From assembly GCA_009787135.1 (NCBI GenBank), contig WRGP01000134.1, positions 1-6,630 of the forward strand: a stretch of DNA of 6,630 nt. The letters run 5' to 3'. The notes under the pieces are model-generated. The model was not told the origin of the DNA, ran no database searches, and worked only from the letters and a program-made list of their open reading frames with translations. Below, in pieces: positions 5,537-6,630 of this stretch. The stretch comes from Bacillota bacterium (GTDB lineage Bacteria; Bacillota; Clostridia; Christensenellales; Aristaeellaceae). Every line of letters starts with the position of its first letter. Within the stretch, counting starts at the first letter, position 1. Made by a program: the position numbers and the translations under genes.

Positions 5537-5589
5537 GAAAAACACAAACACCCGTCGCTTCCCAATGAATCGTTATGTAAATAGGGGAG
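5494..5589 (+). promoter_or_regulatory. Candidate attenuator-like RNA leader of the MFS gene
   Basis: CGCTCCAAAC (5494-5503) and GTTTGGAGCG (5520-5529) are a perfect 10-bp inverted repeat. The loop segment GGAAGCGAC (5504-5512) is perfectly complementary to GTCGCTTCC (5554-5562). The overlapping CTTCCC (5558-5563) can pair with GGGGAG (5584-5589), the MFS Shine-Dalgarno, over 6 bp with one G-U. A competing small hairpin (5494-5499 with 5504-5510, loop AAAC, one bulge) is also possible. No T-run follows the hairpin, so a transcription terminator is unlikely; control of translation or a protein operator fits better. The pairings are seen directly; the regulatory role is inferred. Confidence 0.45.
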
Positions 5590-5596
5590 TGACACA

Positions 5597-6630
5597 ATGA
5601 GCGGCTATTTTATCATCTTATGGTTTGGGCAATTTGTTTCGGACCTGGGAAGCGCGATGACCGGTTTCGCGGTCACGATATGGGCGTTTGAGCAGACGGG
5701 AAGCGCGCTGATAGTTTCCCTGTCCGGCCTTTTGATTGTGTTGCCCCAAATGATGGGGGGCGCGCTGGCGGGTCCTCTGGTGGACCGTATGGACAAAAAG
5801 GCCATGATCCTTTTTACGGATGTTGGGCAGGGCTTATGTTCTTTTATGCTTTTTTACCTGCTGTGGACGGGCAGGCTTGCGATAGGGCATGTGTATTGCC
5901 TGAACTTCATGGGCAGCCTTATCGGCAGCTTTAAGGCGCCCGCCACCGATGTCGCGATCAGCCTGCTCATTCCAAAGGAGGGGTATGTTCGGGCAAGCGG
6001 CATGCGCTCCTTCGCCACCGGCACGGTGCAGGTGCTCTCGCCTATGCTGGCGGCGGTCTTGCTGGGGTTTGGCGGGATGCTGAGCGTCATGATGTTTGAC
6101 GGCCTCTCCATGCTTTTTGCGGTCATAACGCTTTTTGCCTTTGTAAAAATACCGCGTATGGAGCGGAGTGGCAAGCGGACCTTTGGCCTTTCAAACTATG
6201 TGGCCGACCTGAGAAGCGGCATGGGCACGATCAAAGCCTCAAGGCTTTTGATGACCCTGTTGGGCTTTACGGCATTTGTTAACCTCGCGGCTGGCCTTGC
6301 CTATTACAGCCTGCTCTCGCCCATGATTCTGGCGCGCTCTGGAAACGACGCGAATGCCCTGGCCTGGGTGAATGCGGCGCTGGGTCTGGGCGGCGTTGCC
6401 GGGGGTGTGCTGGTTGTTATCCTGCCGCCGGCGAGGAGCAGGATCAAAACCATGTTCTTTTGCTGCGGGCTATCGTTTTTGCTGGGCGATATACTGTTTT
6501 CGCTGGGGCGTTCCATCCCGGTTTGGGTTTTTGCCGGGTTCTTCTCGAACATTCTTATCCCGCCATTTTCCGCCAATCATGATTATTTCTGGCGCACCCT
6601 TGTCCCCATTGAGCGGCAGGGCAGGGGTTT
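5597..6630 (+). CDS. MFS efflux-type transporter, DHA3/MefA-like (cut by right edge)
   Basis: The frame is open to the right edge, giving 344 residues of a family usually about 400-430 long, with roughly ten of twelve membrane segments in view. Diagnostic features are the opening ILWFGQFVSDLGSAMTGFAV (7-26), the IWAFEQTGSALIVSL stretch (28-42), the motif-A-like loop AGPLVDRMDKKAMI (58-71) with Asp63-Arg64 between segments 2 and 3, and FKAPATDVAISLLIP (112-126). Such proteins use the proton gradient to export drugs or small natural products from the cytoplasm; MefA (macrolides) and EntS (enterobactin) are known relatives of this type. The substrate here cannot be told from the sequence. GGGGAG lies 7 nt before the ATG. 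The protein starts at the first membrane segment with almost no cytoplasmic N-terminus, as is usual in the family. The 271-bp upstream region lacks a clear promoter but carries unusual RNA-folding potential. Confidence 0.88.
   Translation, partial: MSGYFIILWFGQFVSDLGSAMTGFAVTIWAFEQTGSALIVSLSGLLIVLPQMMGGALAGPLVDRMDKKAMILFTDVGQGLCSFMLFYLLWTGRLAIGHVYCLNFMGSLIGSFKAPATDVAISLLIPKEGYVRASGMRSFATGTVQVLSPMLAAVLLGFGGMLSVMMFDGLSMLFAVITLFAFVKIPRMERSGKRTFGLSNYVADLRSGMGTIKASRLLMTLLGFTAFVNLAAGLAYYSLLSPMILARSGNDANALAWVNAALGLGGVAGGVLVVILPPARSRIKTMFFCCGLSFLLGDILFSLGRSIPVWVFAGFFSNILIPPFSANHDYFWRTLVPIERQGRG

Noticed and set aside
5227..5595. Minus-strand frames of 122 and 99 codons in the gap before the MFS gene
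   Set aside because: Both run into the end of the DUF4349 gene, have no family resemblance and lack good initiation signals.
1..6630. CRISPR array, tRNA, insertion sequence or toxin-antitoxin pair
   Set aside because: I looked for regularly spaced repeats, cloverleaf-like stretches, transposase motifs and paired small genes and saw none.

Overview
The window looks like a moderately GC-rich, spore-forming Gram-positive bacterium of the Clostridia. The evidence is a two-gene spore-coat (CotF-type) operon, strong AGGAGG ribosome binding sites, near-consensus sigma-A promoters, a clostridial-type nicotinate phosphoribosyltransferase, a DUF4349 membrane protein and a BspA-like leucine-rich repeat protein of the kind common in gut Firmicutes. 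The assignment rests on gene content only; no rRNA, tRNA, insertion sequence or CRISPR array is visible.

Layout from left to right. (1) 1-221, minus: the N-terminus of a secreted lipoprotein running off the left edge, with an excellent promoter at 269-297. (2) 516-1026, plus: a coat operon of a 65-residue two-helix protein and a 99-residue CotF-family protein, closed by a hairpin terminator at 1096-1136. (3) 1137-4196, minus: lgt (with an unusual C-terminal membrane extension), then pncB 4 bp downstream, then a very short BspA-like repeat protein. The lgt promoter is a perfect TTGACA-18-TATAAT. (4) 4357-5325, plus: a DUF4349 protein, divergent from lgt, with its own near-perfect promoter; the two -35 boxes are 23 bp apart and flank a small inverted repeat. 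(5) 5597-6630, plus: an MFS efflux-type transporter of the DHA3/MefA-like group, running off the right edge.

Most of the content is ordinary. The genes do not form one obvious pathway: Lgt lipidates prolipoproteins such as the one at the left edge, PncB feeds NAD salvage, and the coat proteins belong to the spore.

The most interesting stretch is the 271-bp gap before the MFS gene. It holds a possible 51-codon leader ORF with an Arg-Leu-Arg motif, a 10-bp perfect inverted repeat over the ORF's end, a 9-nt loop segment perfectly complementary to a downstream segment, and that downstream segment can in turn pair with the MFS Shine-Dalgarno. This set of mutually exclusive pairings resembles the translational attenuators in front of some antibiotic resistance and efflux genes. 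It was found by eye and remains an inference.
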